The notes beneath the pieces are model-generated. The model was not told the origin of the DNA. It worked only from the letters and a program-made list of their open reading frames with translations, and searched no databases. From Gnetum montanum (Eukaryota; Streptophyta; Gnetopsida; Gnetales; Gnetaceae): DNA of 64,000 bases. The stretch spans positions 186,001 to 250,000 of the forward strand of contig MNCI01033658.1 of assembly GCA_015680685.1 (NCBI GenBank). Direction: 5' to 3'. Position numbers and translations under genes: made by a program. Each line of letters begins with the position of its first letter. Position 1 is the stretch's first letter. Positions 44,861 to 55,778 of this stretch are shown piece by piece.

Positions 44861-45217
44861 GTTTTGGCCACCCCCTTATTTAACATTTTCCTCTTCTTCG
44901 ATTCGTCCCAGGATACGAATTTCCTGAGGAGGGGCAACTTTGGATCTAGGTTTAGACCCATTTTGGTAGGCTGGCATGGACTACGCTATTATAGTAATGC
45001 ACGTCTTTGGCAATGAGGGTGTAGGCATAGGGGGTGGAGACGTAGGCTTTGGAATACCTTGGGTAGTGTTTCCTCTTAACATCCCACTTGAAAAATGCAC
45101 TTCCCATTTCTTAGGATAAGAAGGTTTTTCAGCTATTCTATGCGAGGTGGCCACTCTCGAATGAGCTGGCCCCCTAATGATGAAAGGTGCTAATAGTGTT
45201 AGTGGGCAAAGTAGCAC

Positions 45218-47768
45218 AATTTATTTAATAGGTGACATAGAGATGGATACCCATGGAGGGACTTTCAAAATGAATGGCTGTTGCAGGATTTGGTTAGCCG
45301 CTCATGGTGCTGGAGCATTATGCTAAGGCACATGGATCACAAATGGCTACTGGGGTGGCCTAGGATCATTGTCAATGCTGATAGAATTGATGATGTAACT
45401 GGCATTGTTGGCATTGAGGGGATCTATGTAGACATGCATAGATTGGTTTTCAGGATGTACTGGGTTACTTTCTTCCAACACCATCTTTCCCTGTTCGATC
45501 AATCTTTGGATGTCATCCTGCAATGCTAGATAGTAATCTATGTTGTGAACACACTGTTGGTCATTGTCGCAAAACTTGTCTAGCCTGAAACCCTTAGGAA
45601 CTAGGGGCTCATTGGGCAAGGCCAAAGAGGGGTTCCTAAGGAGCTCACAATAGCATTGACGTCTATTGATTGCTTCTTGAGAAATTTGCTTATACTGCAT
45701 GTGCCCTGTTGCCAATAGCTGCTTCAAAATTTCTGAAGGCTAGAGAGGAAATGGAGTGTACTTTGAGTGATCTTTGCGCTCAAAGATTGGTTTGGGTTGT
45801 GCAAATGTCTCAGGTGTTGGAATCGAAAGTTGCGACATGTTGCCCTGCTTGGACATGGGGTTAGCTATGGGTATGGCTGATTTCTTGCTGCTCTTGTTAC
45901 CATTGTTACTAGGTTGGGGCTTGGCCTCAGTTGCCACAGTAGCCACAGTGGTTATTGGGGCTTTACCCTTATTCTTCTTTGTGAAGGTTCTTTTGTCACC
46001 AATGTAGGCTGGGTCTTTACTTGCCTCAGCCACATCATGTATGCTCTTAGTCTGAGCAAAGGCTTGACTAAGAGTGCGAGGGACAAGGTAGTACAATTTA
46101 GACTTGATAAAGTCATTCACTACATCCTTAAAAAATGGCTAACAAGTGGGCTTCCACGATGGGCTTGCGGATTTCATTAAGGATCATGCTCCATCACTAG
46201 ATGAAGTTTTGGACTAGTTCTAGAGGTTCCTACTTCATGCTCATTAGTTGATCTAGCATGATTTCCAGCTTCAAGTTATACTTGAAGCACATCACGAACT
46301 AGGTTAGAAGCTATTCTAATGTTGAAAAGGATGAGCGTGGTAGCGCACGATACCAGTATAAGTTTCTCCTGGCTAGGGACATGGCAAAAACATGAATGAT
46401 CATGTGCGATCATTTTTGCAATAGGAGAGACTCATACCTAAAGGTAACTAGGTGTGCGTTGGGATTCCCCTTCCCATCATACTTCGTGAAGTGTGGGAGA
46501 GGCATCCCTAGAGGTAATGTCAGAGTAGGAATTGCAGGGCTAATAGGGTCCTCTTGGTAAAAGTTCATGACTTGTACCATGTCAGACCTGATAGCCTTGA
46601 TGCATTTGATTTTTTCAGTGAGGGTCTGGATGAGCTGGAACACTTGGTCTAGATCCTACAATGTTGTAGGCAGTTGGGAAACTGCCGAGGTAGCTCCCAC
46701 CTATGGAATGGTGGGGGTGGTCATGTGACCCATCGATGGTACTGTTGGGGTAGCCCCCACGAGAGGTGTTGCTTGCATTATTTACCACCTAGCACGTGGT
46801 GCTGTTAGAGTAGAAACTATGGTTTGAGTTGCTAGATAGAATACTTGTGACACTGGAGGAACAGACCATAGCCCTGTGTTAGGTTGTACCATTTGCAAGG
46901 TTTGGTAGGTCTGAGGGTGAACATAATGAGACATCTATGATGATTGTGTTACAGGCACAGAAGTGAATGGGATCCACCACATGGATGGGCCTAGGCCCAC
47001 CACAGTGGGTGGAATAGATGTGAATGTAGGAATCAAAAAAAAAGTTGCGTAAGATTACGAAGAAGGTACAGTATGGACATGTGGTAGCGTAGCCATGATT
47101 GGTGTGCAATGTGTTGTAGGAATGGACTATTGAATAGTTTGTAGAGGCATAGTCACTGCAAATGAAATATGAGAATAAGGGCATTGATATGCTGGGAAGG
47201 TGACATGGCTACCCATTGCATTTGTAGTTGTAGGCTGCAGGAGCATAGGCATGATGACAAAGGGAGTGATGATAGATAATAGGTTGGCCCAGAAGGACTG
47301 GGTAGGAGGGATAGGAATGCGGTTGGTTGGACCTCCCTCATCAGATTGGGAATTGAGTTCCTCCTGTTTGTCCTAAAAAGTGTCATCCTGGTTGGATGCC
47401 GTGTCCTGTTGCTTCCTAAGCCTAGCCAGTTGGATTAGTTGGTCTAAAAGCCTTTGGTTTGCCTGTGTCAAATGTATGGAAATGCCGGAAGTGGGAACAA
47501 ATTCCTTCCCATCACAGTAAGTGAACTCGAAGCTACGTTTACCTTCAAGTTCATGTACATCCAAAGGAAGGTTTTCCTGGAAATTTGCATAGAGGAAGTT
47601 GTAACGCTCATGTTTCTGGGACAAACCCTTGGATCCCTGGTTTTGGATCCTAAGGGATCAATGTGTTTCCAGCATTGGGTTCAGCAGTTGTTCGGCACCA
47701 GTGGTGCCTTGAACTGTGATGGGGACCTCCATGTTGAAGGTGTTAACAATGGTAGTTGCAGAATTCAT
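45218..47768 (-). pseudogene. gag: gag of T1
   Basis: The start is chosen at ATG 47768 (MNSATTIVNTFNMEVPIT). Parts: N-terminal domain with HERYNFLYANFQENL (47620-47373), which also occurs in the third Tat gag at 50740; a Pro/Thr/Ser-rich spacer; the core with NFYQEDPISPAIPTLTLPLG (46560) and FIKSKLYYLVPRTLSQAFAQ (46120-46050); a Lys-rich stretch; and the C-terminus (45727-45347) with KFCDNDQQCVHNIDYYLALQ and DDIQRLIEQGK, the usual end of Tat-type Gag although the zinc-knuckle His/Cys pattern is eroded. Frameshifts near 45740 and 46400 and several stops. Confidence 0.75.
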
Positions 47769-47879
47769 TGCCACTAAGCTAGGCAGTTTTGCAAATGCGA
47801 AAATAGAGGAAATCAGAAAGCTAAGAAGTTTTGCAAATTGAGAAGAGAAAATAAGTTGGCAAGCAATAAAAAGAAGGCT

Positions 47880-48386
47880 TTATGTCTTTCCAGGTTCCCG
47901 AGGAACCGTCGAGGCGACTGACCTATACCACATGATGCATAAACAACCATGAAGTGTGTCACGTTTACACTAATGGATGATAGGGTATAGGCCACGTGCA
48001 AGACTACCATAAGACATGCAAGTCAACTAGCGACCAGAGGCATTACATCCTGTAGGGTATCCCAGGGAACCATCGAGGCTACCAATCTGCATCGCACGAT
48101 ACGTAAACAACCACAAAAGGGTGTCAAGTTTATGCTAATGCGTATCAGGGTGTAGAAAGCTTACAAGACTACTATAAGGAGGAGGCAAGTGAACTGGCAA
48201 TCAGAGGCTTTACATCCTGTAGGGTTCCTAGGGAACCATCGAGGTAACTGATCTACACCGCATGATGCGTAAATAACCACAAAAGGGTATCAAGCTTACA
48301 CTAATGTGTATCAAGGTGTAGAAGGCTACAAGACACCGTGACATGCGAAAAGGCACCAAAAGCCCTCATTCTAGATCCAGAAATAT
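47880..48386. repeat. Three tandem 165-175 bp repeats in the T1 leader
   Basis: Copies start near 47890, 48055 and 48230. Each begins with a small palindrome: GGTTCC-CGA-GGAACC (47893-47907), GGTATCCCAGGGAACC (48056-48071) and GGTTCC-TAG-GGAACC (48233-48247). They lie between LTR and gag, where packaging and dimerisation signals usually sit. The primer site should be at 48370-48386. The best candidate on minus is TGGATCTAGAATGAGGG, eight bases inside the LTR, but I cannot match it to a tRNA. Confidence 0.7.
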
Positions 48387-49862
48387 TGTAGCAACCAAAA
48401 ACATCGGCAGCTGGAAAAAACATGCTGAGGGGCCATCGACCACTGGACACCCTTGACCTCGTCTCCACGAGAGGGTTGTGCTGGATGGCATGGAAATGGG
48501 GCACCCCGAATGGTCTGGTTGATCAGAAAAGGACTTAGTTAGTGTCTATATAACCTTTTGCAATGTGTAATTTGGAAACAAGATTGGTAGCACAGTGTAA
48601 TATTTAAATATAAAAGAAAGAGGAAACAATGTAAAATGTAATAGTAAATAGGAGATAATGTAGAAATGCAATTAGAAAAGTGCACCACTTCAAAGCTATG
48701 ACCTTGCTCTGTCAAGATGGATACAATTAGTTGCACAACACTGGGAAGTGCAAAGATCCCTAGAGTAACTAAGATGTGTTGAGAAAGAGGGCTATGTGCT
48801 CAAAAATGAACTCCTGTGTTAACAATGCGAAGTTCTACCAAGGTGGTAGAAAAGAACAGAACGAAATTCCAACTGAGAATGCTAACTTTTTACAATGTCT
48901 AAAAAGAAATCTTATAATGCGAGAGAATGCTAGAGAGCTAGAAGTTTTAGAGGGCGAGCCAGAGGATCATGTGATAAAAGACGCAGGAAGAGTAAGCATC
49001 ATTCATTGGGGTATTTATAGGACCAAGGGTGCATGAAAGATGTAGTTTTAATGCCACATGCCTTGGGCCTATGCTGACCTATCTATGCTGCATGTTCCTG
49101 TATGACTGTTGGGTGTGCCTTCCATGCCATAATTACAAAACTTCCTCACCATAATTACATTGTCAGAGTAATGGTACAATTAGGTGAGGTGCATTAATGT
49201 CTTGTAACCGCTTGCCACTTTGCTATGCTCTGTATCATAGCACGTTGGTGTAGCGTAGCATCTTATTACGCATCTTGCTACATGTGTAGAAAGCCTTTGA
49301 AACATGTAGGCTATTCATTGCATGTGTGCTACGCTATGCTATTCTACATAGTGTAGTGCAGCATAGTGACTGGACTTAGTTGCAAAAATGTCGTCAATCA
49401 ATAAACTTTTCCTTTTGCATTGCGGAACTCATGAACTTGCTGATTCTGCCTTTTGATTTTCCTTGTATCAACTTCCACAGAATTGCTACGCCTTGCTGCG
49501 CCATGTAGCTAAGTGTAGTGTAGCAGCAAACATGACCTGATGTCGACCAAGTTCACTGCTTTCTAATGGAAGGGGACATTGCCAAAGGACTTGAAGTCAG
49601 GCTAGGGGACTGGTTGTCTAGCTTTTGCTATGTTGTGCTACATTGCGTAGCATAGCGTAGCATTTTTCTTCTGCAAACGTCTTCTGAAGTTTGCTATGCT
49701 ACATGGCATAGCATAGCGTAGCAAGGCTTCTTGACTTAGAAAACTTGTTGAAGTGGATAGTCTAAAAATTAGAGCATCCATCTCCCAAAGAACTGTTGTA
49801 ATGCTGCGCCAATTGTAAAGGCCTGGTGAAGCAAGAATGTCTTTGAATTTTGGGATGTTTCA
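48387..49862 (-). repeat. 5' LTR of T1
   Basis: 1476 bp, plus-strand ends TGTAGCAACC and ATGTTTCA. Homologous to 32205-33662 over its length, with many transitions. TATAAATA on minus at 49019-49012. The GCTACGCTATGCTAC motif cluster lies at 49215-49725. Confidence 0.9.
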
Positions 49863-50296
49863 ATATCCACCATAAGTTCTCTTAAACTTGAAAAATATAG
49901 TAAATTGACACCCAAATATTGTGAACCTTTTGAAACTCCTAATAGAATTGGTGAATTGGCATATCGGTTAAATCTTCTAGTAACTTTAAGGATTCACCCA
50001 GTTTTCCATGTAAGTTTGCTAAAGAAATATAATGAAAATGATGTACCATATGTGCTAGACTACAATACTTTGCCATTATGATCCAACACAAACTTTGAAG
50101 TTAAATACATTGTAATTAAAAATCAACAAACCAAGAAATTATGAAATAAAACAATCAATGAAGTACTTGTTTAATGGAGAAATTGTGGTCCACAGACTTG
50201 GGAAAATAGGAAGTTATTTCTAATACTTACCCCCAACGTTTTGATCATCATGATATTGAATGATAAATTGTATTTATTATTGATGAATAGAATCAA
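49863..50296 (+). pseudogene. pol: Copy B integrase C-terminus and chromodomain-like tail (resumed)
   Basis: Begins with the second ATATC. Continues copy B with ...LKLEKYSKL and then VFHVSLLKKYNENDVPYVLD (50000-50075), the typical post-integrase motif, followed by NKTINEVLV.W and TWENRKL (50140-50220), which resemble the end of a chromodomain. Aligns with 12575-12970 of copy A. Confidence 0.65.
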
Positions 50297-50347
50297 GTAA
50301 GTGATGAACGATTATGTTTTTACAACATCCAAGAGTGGGATTTCATA
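50297..50347 (+). repeat. Remnant of the 3' LTR of copy B
   Basis: Only the last 50 bases of the LTR remain (AAGTGATGAACGATTATG to GGATTTCATA, matching 14932-14979). A deletion joined the coding tail directly to the LTR end and removed the polypurine tract. The next bases CTTAC may be the decayed target duplication (left flank CTTGT). Confidence 0.7.
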
Positions 50348-50589
50348 CTTACATTTAAAAATCCAAAAATTTCAAATTAATTAATTTTTTGATTTTTACC
50401 AATGCATTGTATAGCACTATCATTGCCACCTACACTACACTTGTAGTTGCTATTTCCATAACTTTTATAGTTAAAACTATTTATATATTGGGTAGTTCCA
50501 CTAGTTGAAACTTTTAATTCAAAACTCAATTAAATACATTGTTAATGAATTTCCATCATTTTACCATATTACCCATTAACTTGACTAAC
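50348..50589. other. Stretch without recognisable feature
   Basis: A/T-rich 240 bp between copy B and the third Tat gag. No gene or LTR border found. Confidence 0.4.
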
Positions 50590-52656
50590 ATGGCTTCAAA
50601 TTAGGATGTTGTACATGTATATGACTCCAAGGATCTAGTTGTGGTTGAGCGTAGACAATCACTTAGGTAGAGGGGCCAAAGCCTAGACTTTGTAGTAATA
50701 AACAAGGAATATTACAATTTTATATGTGATAACATCCAGGCTAGCTTGCTCATCCCATGTGCAAAATCTGAATCTAAGTGTGAGTTTTAGTTAATTCATA
50801 GAAATGGTAAGGATTACATCCTGTTTCCTATGATAAAATAAAACTAACTAAAATCCACATGTACATTATTAGCCCAACTAATAGAGATAGATGAGTTAAC
50901 TGAAGAAGTTAACTCAAAAGGTCATCACAAGGAGCATGATGATTTTGAGGTTGAGCCAAAACTTGAGCCCTTCATTGGAAGCATTTTCCAACAATCAACT
51001 CCCTAAGTTATTTTCCCAAGTCTGTGGACCACAAATTGTACATTAAGGAACTTAGGAAGAGGTTTAGTCTCTCCTACATCTTTTGTGGGCTAAGTTCCTT
51101 AACCCTCTTCTTCTCATGCCTACCCTTTCATGTTTGGGTCAACTCCCATCATTGCAACATACTAGGAATATCCCATGACTCAATCAACCTCATTCTTCTC
51201 ATTAATGTCATTTGTAACATAGCCTTAGTCCACACTACCATCACCCATGGTTTTCACCATAGCTCATCCCTTGTTAATCCTAATGGACCCCTCAGTGGAA
51301 CCCTAAGTGACTCAAGCATCAAATATTCAATTTCCCCTCTTTGTCCCTCAAATACTTGTACAAAATTTGTCCTCACTATTTATCCCCCTTACAATCATTA
51401 TTTCACAACCTCTTGCATTGTTGTCATTGCTCATCATGAGGCCACAAGCCTCTCAACTTACCCCAAAAGCTCATTGTATAGAGTCCATAACTTGCATAAG
51501 TGTCCCAAATCTTGGATTAGGGCTTCCAAATTATCCAAGAACTAATGAAAGGGCTACATAAGATTAACATATCAATCTCATACATGGTTAAAATAATGGA
51601 TTTTTATCAAGATGATCCCATTAGTCCAACTATCCTACAAATCACTGTTTCCCTAGGCATTCCCATACAATAGTTCATCAAGTATAATGATGAGGGTGAT
51701 CCCAAATGCATACCTTACCATCTTCCATTCTAAGTACCTATTGCTACAAGCTTAGACTAATATAATTATGTAAATATTCCCTATGTCCCTTACCATGAAA
51801 GCCATAGATCAGTACTGCGTGTTTCTTGGAGGATCTATTGCCTCATTGGAGGACTTGATTTTACAATTTGTGAATCATTTAAAGTATAACTTGAAACCAA
51901 ATACCACTCTTGACCAATTAATGAAGATCAAATAGGATCCTCTTGAACTTGTCCAGAAGTTTATCCAGCAATGGAATTCTCTACTTAACAAGATTCTTGA
52001 GCCTATAGTTGAAACCCACCTTTTAGCCATTTTCATGAGGGTGATCAATGACTTCATCAAGTCTAAACTATATTACTTAGATCCATGGTCCCTTAGCTAG
52101 GCTTTCTCATAAACTAAGAACATAGAGGATGTTGCTAAAGTCAACAATAACCATACAATGATGTAGCATATAAGAATTAACACACAAGGAAGGACAAGGA
52201 TAAGGGGAAACATGACCATGTAGCCATGCCCAGTATGACCAAAGAGAACAAGAGTATGAAAGGATCAAAAAGAAGTCAACCCAAGGCCCCTACCACAGCC
52301 AATCAACCATCAATATTGGAAGCCTCTACATCAAACCATACAAGGTCTAACTTCAAGAGGAAAGATCAATAAAAATATACCAAGTTTCCATTGAAACCAT
52401 CTAAGCTCCTGAACTAGTTGCTTAAGAGTGGCCAAATCCAATACAAGTAAAAGACTAATAATTCCCACAAGAGGCATGATCGATTATGTGAAATTACTAG
52501 GGATCTGACTCTGGTAACTAAGGATGATCCACTAGTACTGAAGTACTTCAAACTTGAGCAATTTTTCCATTATCATTTATTGTCTAGTCATGACATAGAT
52601 TTCTTCTTAGCCTTGAAGGATGACTTAAACAAAGATGATAAATAATAGGAATCTAG
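50590..52656 (+). pseudogene. gag: gag of a third Tat element (T3), plus strand, cut by T2
   Basis: Same order as T1 gag. Start ATG 50590; N-terminal domain KEYYNFICDNIQASLLIPC with HRNGKDYI (compare HERYNFLYANFQENL in T1); Leu/Ser/Pro spacer (frame open 51307-51561); core DFYQDDPISPTILQITVSLG at 51600; NDFIKSKLYYLDPWSLS at 52050; C-terminus PLVLKYFKLEQFFHYH and IDFFLALKDDL at 52530-52640. The text ends there because T2 begins at 52657, so the rest of T3 should lie beyond the right edge. Many stops. The 173-codon ORF at 51024-51545 is in the wrong frame. Confidence 0.7.
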
Positions 52657-54366
52657 TGTTGGATCCCTCAAACCCAGTTAGGCCTCAAAACCAATTTATG
52701 TAGGTATATAAAGATCCATTGAATACAAATAATAGCTCATACATAATAGCAATTGAAACACCACCAAATTTGGGCAACATCACTTTGACAAAAAATTTTG
52801 TCTAAGTGTTTGTCCTATCTGAAATCGTTGGTGTCCAGCTGGAATGAAAATGTCGAGTGATCCGCAGACTAGGATAGAAGACCCTACCTTATCTTGAGGT
52901 TGAGATGGGACTGATGAAGGAAGAGTACCTTGGGTGGTCTGCACATGGATCAGATAAGTATTTCCCCAAACGTATGCCAATGCACAATACGCTGGGTTAT
53001 ACGTAAACGACGTAATAAATGTAAACCAGAACATGAGCGTGCAAAGATGTAAACAAGACGTAAACCAATATGAACGAAAACTTGTAACAAATCTTAGCCA
53101 AAAATGTAGGAATGAATAAGAACTATAACAAATCTTGGCCAAAATACAGCAATATTATTGCGTAATGAAAATTACAATGCACCGATCTAGACGTAGTTGT
53201 GAATCTGACACAAGGCAGACGAAGAGCCCTGGTGGATGCAGCAGGGTGATGGTGTGCTGGTTTGGGTTGCAAGAACAACATAAAGACTATGTGCTTAGTG
53301 TGTAGGGTAGAATTCCAGCGTGCAGGGTGGGTGTGTGTTTTCAATGCTCTAAGTGTGGATTGCCCAGATTTTTGCCAAGATTTTTCAATTTTGAAACCTC
53401 GATCTGGTCAAAAATCTTAGTTTTTGTATGGGTTTGGGCACCAAATTTGGATCTGAGATGGGATGATTGTCTATGGGATGCTAGAATGTTGGATCATATG
53501 ACACATGGAGTGTCGACCGGGTGCAAAAGAATGAAGCTTTACAAGCGTGCAACATGCTAGCGTATACACGCCGGGTGTGCAGGCTAGTGTGTGGGCATGA
53601 AAACTACAATTTTTGAGCTTTATCTTGTACAATGAAGTTGGATCCTTGTTTCTTAAGTATTTATAGTCCTTCAGGGTGTCTGGGAGCTCATTTTGGCTTC
53701 ACTTTGACAGAGTTTTGGGCACGTTTCTAGTGTGCACGCTATGGTGTAAGCTGGGCCTACACGCTGGGCATGCAGGCTAGCGTGCAGGCATGAAACTACC
53801 ACTTTTCAAGGTCAAAACTTGAGTTTTTGGAGACAAGGATGATGCTTGATGGTTTCTTTACCTCTGGGAATTGAATGCCTATGAAAATCATGATCTAAAA
53901 GTCTGTTTTGATCTATCTATGATGGTACATGCTAGGCGTGCACGCTACGCGTGTAGGCCAATGTGCAGGCATGAAAACCCATCATTTGGAGGCCAAAACT
54001 TGATTTTTAGGAGTCTGAGGGCTATTGGGGACCTTGGGGAAGGTCCCAGAGAGTCTAGACCTTTATTTCTAGCTTCTTTCGGTGAGTTTTTGGGGCCCAG
54101 AAGTTGTTGTACGTTGGGCATGCAGGCCTATCTGCAAGCAGTATACTTAGTCAGAACTAAGTGTTTTGAGCTTGGAACTGTCATTTTCTTGTTGCCCAAT
54201 ATTGATGTAGCCTTAATTGGATCTTGGGGAAATTTTTACATGCTTTATTAGACTCCATTTGATGCTATTTGTGGAGTTCTCAAGTTTCGGTCATGTTGGG
54301 AAGCATTATGACTCAGGTCGATTCTTGTCTGAAAGTTCTGGGCCTAATTTTTTTTGTGGTGTTTCA
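52657..54366 (-). repeat. 3' LTR of T2, with TATA box and GC-rich repeats
   Basis: The right border ATGTTTCA-like (GTGTTTCA) is fixed by the polypurine tract. The left border is placed at TGTTGGATCCC, where T3 gag similarity stops, so it is less certain. TATAAATA on minus at 53665-53658. Three or four degenerate ~170-bp repeats between 53540 and 54140 each carry a word like GCGTGCACGCTACGCGTGTAGGC followed by CAGGCATGAAAACTA. Confidence 0.75.
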
Positions 54367-54382
54367 TTGGCTCCTCTTTGTT
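54367..54382 (-). promoter_or_regulatory. Polypurine tract of T2
   Basis: Minus strand AACAAAGAGGAGCCAA directly before the LTR. Same site as in T1. Confidence 0.85.
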
Positions 54383-55530
54383 GATGCTTGGAGGAATCAA
54401 CCTGAGAGGCATTGATAAAGAAGTACAAAACACCACAAGCGAACAGGTGGCCAGCATTGTCCTTTGGCACTTGGCTAGATATCATCACACTATGTTCAGA
54501 GTACATGGGTGTAGGAAACAAGGTTTTAAGATGGGTAGGTAGATTTTTGCAATTGTGGAATTGGGAATTGATCAAGAAATTGTGTTGACATGGGAGAGGA
54601 GTGTTCATCTTATGCAAACAAGTCATGTTGTTTCGTGTTGTTTGCCAATATTTGGCATACTTGGAAACAAGGCATGAGGAATACGTCCTTTGGAGGAACA
54701 AGACTCTTGTATTATGTCTGAGAGAACTTGTTGTCGCAACCAAAGCCACATGATGAGGTGATGTGTTCTTTGGAGAAATAGGACCCTTGTGGAGTGTCTA
54801 AGGGAACCCATTGTCTGACAGCCAAAACTACGCAGTGAGGTGAAACATGACGGTTTGAGACATGAGTATTTCTTTCCAAGATAACTGCCTTCCCGCCTGG
54901 GGCTTGCATGGGAACTGCCAAGGGTCTTGTAGTTCATTTTTCCCTTTTATCTTTAATATTTTTTTTTAAAGAGCTTTCTTTCAGTTTTGGACTCATGCTC
55001 ATGTGTCATGTTGTGCGTTGCAACTGATTGAAAGTGTCACAGCGTGCAATAGTGTGCTCAAAGTTTGGGGGCATACTGGATGTATTTGGGAACTATAATT
55101 GGGTAGGAAAGAGAACGAGAGTGTTGAGGAACTGGAGAATGTATCGGAAACTGGGAAGGCACTTTTGAATAGATTGATTAACCTGGTTGCGTGCGTTAGA
55201 AATAATGTGGCACCTTGTCACCGTGATGAAGTGTATCCGTGTACAAGCACCACTAGGTGTCATCCTACAAGAACAACTCTAAGAAGACAAGAAAACCACA
55301 AGTGAATGAGTTAGCAAACACTTTAGACATGAATGTGGCTGATGCAAATGGGGGCATCATGTGAAACTTGAGGCAAACAAAATGAGCAGCAATAATGTTG
55401 TCAGAGCCGATGTGATGAATGGTGCAGCAGGTGTTAATGAAGAAATGTCATGAATTCTAGCATCATATGAATGTTCTAGAGATGATCTTGCTAATTTATT
55501 GTCTTAGCATACTGTCGTGGGTTAGTTTTG
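54383..55530. other. 3' untranslated region of T2 with a 90-bp tandem duplication
   Basis: Two copies of a 90-bp unit start near 54688 and 54778 (phrase CTTTGGAGGAACAAGACTCTTGT / CTTTGGAGAAATAGGACCCTTGT, shown here in part). The minus ORFs over it only reflect the repeat. No gene supported in the remainder. Confidence 0.5.
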
Positions 55531-55770
55531 CATCATAACCCATTGGACGTTGCCAGTTTATCATCATAGTAGATGGTATGATGCTAGTTTATAGTCATGG
55601 AGGACTATGAAGAGGCAAGCTAGTTTATAGTCTGAACGGACTCTGGTGAATGAGCGTGACAGTTTAGTGTCATGTCGGACAAAGCTCTATGGTGTTGGTT
55701 TACCATCGTGACTCTAGGACGTATATGCTATATCAGTTTATCGTCATGATGCTAGGATGAATATGTACCT
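55531..55770. repeat. Hairpin-unit array 4 (3' of T2 integrase)
   Basis: Units with AGTTTA box, stem, 6-base loop, stem: CATC-ATAGTA-GATG (55562-55575), ATAGTC-ATGGAG-GACTAT (55591-55608), AGTC-TGAACG-GACT (55629-55642), TGTC-ATGTCG-GACA (55668-55681), then two degenerate units. The four clear units have four different stems, each self-complementary. The array begins right after the pol stop codon (55779 on the element strand), as in T1. Confidence 0.8.
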
Positions 55771-55778
55771 TAAGATCA

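Larger units (their letters stand above)
32205..49862 (-). mobile_element. Tat-lineage Ty3/gypsy element T1, 17.7 kb, with antisense gene
   Basis: Complete by structure: LTRs at 32205-33662 and 48387-49862 (1458 and 1476 bp), perfect ATATC target duplication, and a polypurine tract next to the left LTR, which shows the element reads on the minus strand. Sense order: 5' LTR, leader with tandem repeats, gag (47768-45300), PR (44700-43980), a 5.5-kb interval holding a plus-strand gene, RT-RH (38434-36850), second archaeal-type RNase H (36840-36360), INT (36300-35027), hairpin array, 3' LTR. The second RNase H is the hallmark of the Tat lineage. The large size also fits Tat/Ogre-type elements. 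All frames contain stops. Confidence 0.9.
14468..50347 (+). mobile_element. Chromovirus-like Ty3/gypsy element, copy B, split by two nested elements
   Basis: The parts are 14468-17447, 26850-32204 and 49863-50347. Joining them on paper gives the same order as copy A: LTR, primer site, long leader, gag, PR, RT, RH, INT, C-terminal tail, LTR remnant. Two insertions with perfect 5-bp target duplications interrupt it: an Athila-like element in the leader and Tat element T1 at the integrase C-terminus. The 3' end has lost the polypurine tract and most of its LTR. The flanks CTTGT (left) and CTTAC (right) may be the decayed target duplication of copy B itself. Confidence 0.85.

Noticed and set aside
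45281-46180. Plus-strand ORFs over the T1 gag
   Set aside because: Reverse shadows of the gag frame; no similarity to the antisense gene or to anything else in the window.
51024-51545. 173-codon plus-strand ORF
   Set aside because: It lies in the wrong frame over the T3 gag pseudogene; the gag similarity runs in the other frame (51307-51561).
54306-54937. Overlapping minus-strand ORFs after the T2 LTR
   Set aside because: They arise from the 90-bp tandem duplication and are not conserved in T1.
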